Assembly (NCBI GenBank): GCA_023375785.1 | Contig: SZWC01000511.1 | Span: 38,290 to 66,865, forward strand | Direction of reading: 5' to 3' | Length of the DNA: 28,576 nt | Origin: Penium margaritaceum | Taxonomy: Eukaryota > Streptophyta > Zygnematophyceae > Desmidiales > Peniaceae | Shown here: piece after piece, positions 26,860-28,576 of the stretch | Layout of the letters: the number at the start of each line of letters is the position of its first letter | Numbering within the stretch: the first letter of the stretch is position 1 | Position numbers and translations under genes: made by a program | The notes under the pieces: model-generated | Databases searched by the model: none | The model's input: the letters and a program-made list of their open reading frames with translations, nothing else | What the model was told of the DNA's origin: nothing

Positions 26860-27756
26860 GTGCAAATGCTAGAAGGCCAGAGCCACGTTGGAACAGAATT
26901 TCCAACAAAGGGTTATGGGCCCACATGGCTGACGGCCACTGCGTCCTGCACGGCTTCCGCGAGCAACAAGATGATCGGGAGAGGCGATCGCCACGGTGCA
27001 CGGTGTGCACGCAACGAGCGACGAGAGAGGCCGATGCTGGGCTCTCTGCGTACTCAGGTGGTGGCGGTACGAGGACAACAGTGTGGCAGAAGGCCTGCTA
27101 CATCAAAGAGGGCAGTTGCTGCAATGGGTCCTTGCGAGAAGGCAGGCGGCGTGAAAATCCACGCCGTTGGCACCGGACTTCTCCATGTAGCATTGCAGCA
27201 GGCTCGGCTGAGCCATGCCATGAACTGCCTTGAGGCGGTGAGATGGGCAGAAATCAGCCATGGCGCTCGGTTCTCTGTTCAACTCTTTGAATCCTACGTT
27301 GGATTGCCTCAAACCCTCCGAGGCATCCACACCCACGTGGAGGAGCGCTTGCAGCAGGTCAAGTGGAACGCGCATCGCTTCTGTGAGCATGCCGGCGTGA
27401 CTACCTGTAGCAATGAGGCGCTCGTGGTGGCTTTGCCCAGCGGCAAGGCAACCCTTCACGCATCAAGTGGAGTGCAACGAACAGAGCAGCAGACCATGAG
27501 AGGGCGCGGGACGGCGTCTTCATCCGCCTACGTCGGTTGCCATCAAGCTGGAGGCGGCGACACGGGGAGCGAGACGCGCCCAACGGGCACCAATTGTCGT
27601 GGTGCCGCGTGGAGGGCCAGACGGCGTGGTGGCATGTTATGCCACATGTGGGTGACGTGCGCAGCGGAAGTCGTGGACCTCGCCAAGATCTCGGGAGGAG
27701 GACGACACACCGGGTCCGCAGTCATCACGCGCCAGGGTCCGACGCTCCAAAACTGA
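26860..27756 (+). CDS. Unrecognised 298-codon ORF
   Basis: I do not recognise the protein. It begins MQMLEGQSHVG, is rich in Ala, Gly, Arg and Thr, and has scattered Cys and His without a clear zinc-binding spacing, no obvious signal peptide and no strong membrane segment. The middle (HVEERLQQVKWNAHRF, about residues 160-180) could be helical. The opposite strand also has a 118-codon frame (27459-27103), so the length may reflect GC-rich composition. No promoter, splice or polyadenylation context supports a gene. It may be part of an unidentified element or spurious. Confidence 0.25.
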   Translation: MQMLEGQSHVGTEFPTKGYGPTWLTATASCTASASNKMIGRGDRHGARCARNERRERPMLGSLRTQVVAVRGQQCGRRPATSKRAVAAMGPCEKAGGVKIHAVGTGLLHVALQQARLSHAMNCLEAVRWAEISHGARFSVQLFESYVGLPQTLRGIHTHVEERLQQVKWNAHRFCEHAGVTTCSNEALVVALPSGKATLHASSGVQRTEQQTMRGRGTASSSAYVGCHQAGGGDTGSETRPTGTNCRGAAWRARRRGGMLCHMWVTCAAEVVDLAKISGGGRHTGSAVITRQGPTLQN

Positions 27757-28576
27757 GGAGCACGGTCGGCCGTCATTGAGGACGGCCAGGTGGCATGCTG
27801 GAGGCATGCCCAATCTCCACAACTGACCTAGCCGGAGTAGAGAGGCGGAGCTTGCGTTGGAAAGCTGGCCGGAGGAAGCTACGAGACAAGCTGCTGGCAG
27901 CGCCAGAGGAAGCGACCCGCAAGCTGCCGGAGGAAGCTACCACAAGATGGCTGCCGCTGAATTACTCCCAAGGGGTACAAGGTGGAGAAACGCAATAAAA
28001 TGGAGGGTGGTACTCGTCCTCATCCACAAGGGAGCGGTAGGTGGGGCCTTTGGGGTCGCCACAACCATGCTCACCGTGGAGAGAAGGAGAGTGCAAGGTG
28101 CTACTGCAAGGGGGAGGCGCACGCAAAACAGCGAGGGCGGCCTCAACTCATCAAGCTCCATGATTGGCAGGAGAAGCGTCGGCTTTGGGCGCGACGCATC
28201 ATGGCCATGGGCAAAGTGGAGTAATGCTGGATCAACGGCACAAGTGGCACTGACACGTGGTGAGTTCAAAAGGGAGCTCGCAGAACACACACCGGTGTGG
28301 TGCCAAGAGTGCGCACATGTGCAGCAGATCGCAGCAATGCAGCAGTAACACAACAAGAGAGCGCCGACATCAGCCGGCGCAAAACTCAACCCAGGAAGCT
28401 GCAAATGTCCACACGCGTCGTCAGCCGGGAGGGCTGGACCGGACGCACGGTGGGACGAAATACGCAGCAGAACGGGGCCAGGCTCAACAACCCCAAATAG
28501 GCAGCAGCTGGTCGAGCCGCCACAACACCAAGTTTGGTGGAGCAAAACGGCTACCGTGGCGGGCAAGGCGCAGCGG
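27757..28576. other. Unassigned right end
   Basis: Frames of 163 codons (27857-28348, plus) and 209 codons (28566-27937, minus) overlap, and neither has a recognisable motif. Around 27880-27955 a roughly 30-base motif with GGAGGAAGCTAC is loosely repeated three times. GGCATGC/GCATGCC forms a short hairpin near 27791-27809. Confidence 0.4.

Noticed and set aside
27103..27459. Minus-strand 118-codon ORF
   Set aside because: It overlaps the longer plus-strand frame; neither strand shows a motif, and I could not choose between them beyond length.

Overview
This window is eukaryotic nuclear DNA made almost entirely of transposable elements. The evidence is Ty1/copia retrotransposons with primer-binding sites of the initiator tRNA-Met type, a hAT DNA transposon whose transposase gene keeps a plausible 93-nt GT-AG intron, a MITE, and no bacterial-style operons. 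The DNA is GC-rich and no ordinary host gene can be recognised. The element types would suit a large repeat-rich genome of a plant or green alga, but the sequence alone does not name the organism.

Layout. (A) 1-7838, plus strand: a copia element entering from the left edge. It has an unusual Ala-rich ORF upstream of gag (767-1651), gag, zinc knuckle, protease, integrase, reverse transcriptase and RNase H, a polypurine tract and a 3' LTR starting at 7028. The pol frame is one reading frame broken by five stops. (B) about 8095-16346, plus strand: a second, related copia element. It has gag, a decayed zinc knuckle, protease and integrase, but its reverse transcriptase is deleted in frame; a 36-bp repeat encoding a Pro/Ala-rich spacer and the end of RNase H follow, then a PPT and 3' LTR. 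A 3.5-kb hAT transposon (10427-13945) sits inside B's integrase. Removing it with one copy of an imperfect 8-bp target duplication rejoins the integrase frame exactly. (C) 16347-23071, minus strand: a full-length copia element of a different lineage with a pair of about 785-790 bp LTRs (roughly 97% identical by eye), a PBS, gag and pol; it is the youngest and least damaged. (Flank) 23072-23987: a 263-bp MITE with CCAAC target duplications, next to an inverted, about 85% identical copy of B's LTR, so C lies between two LTR arms in opposite orientation. (D) 24232-24874: a probable further copia 5' LTR ending at a PBS-like site, followed by a CTG-rich leader. (Right end) 25140-28576: short inverted repeats, a 42-bp near-perfect palindrome, a tRNA-Cys-like relic and an unrecognised 298-codon ORF.

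How it fits together. Nesting gives an order of events: B inserted, then hAT jumped into B; C arrived in or beside B's LTR. None of the elements is clearly autonomous as read. The most interesting items are two hairpins with a compensatory base-pair change in C's 3' untranslated region, GGATCC arrays at both ends of the hAT element, the hydrophobic Ala-rich ORF upstream of A's gag, and the paired breakpoint in the B-LTR inverted repeat. I found no clear evidence of a new multi-gene functional system; these are element-level novelties.
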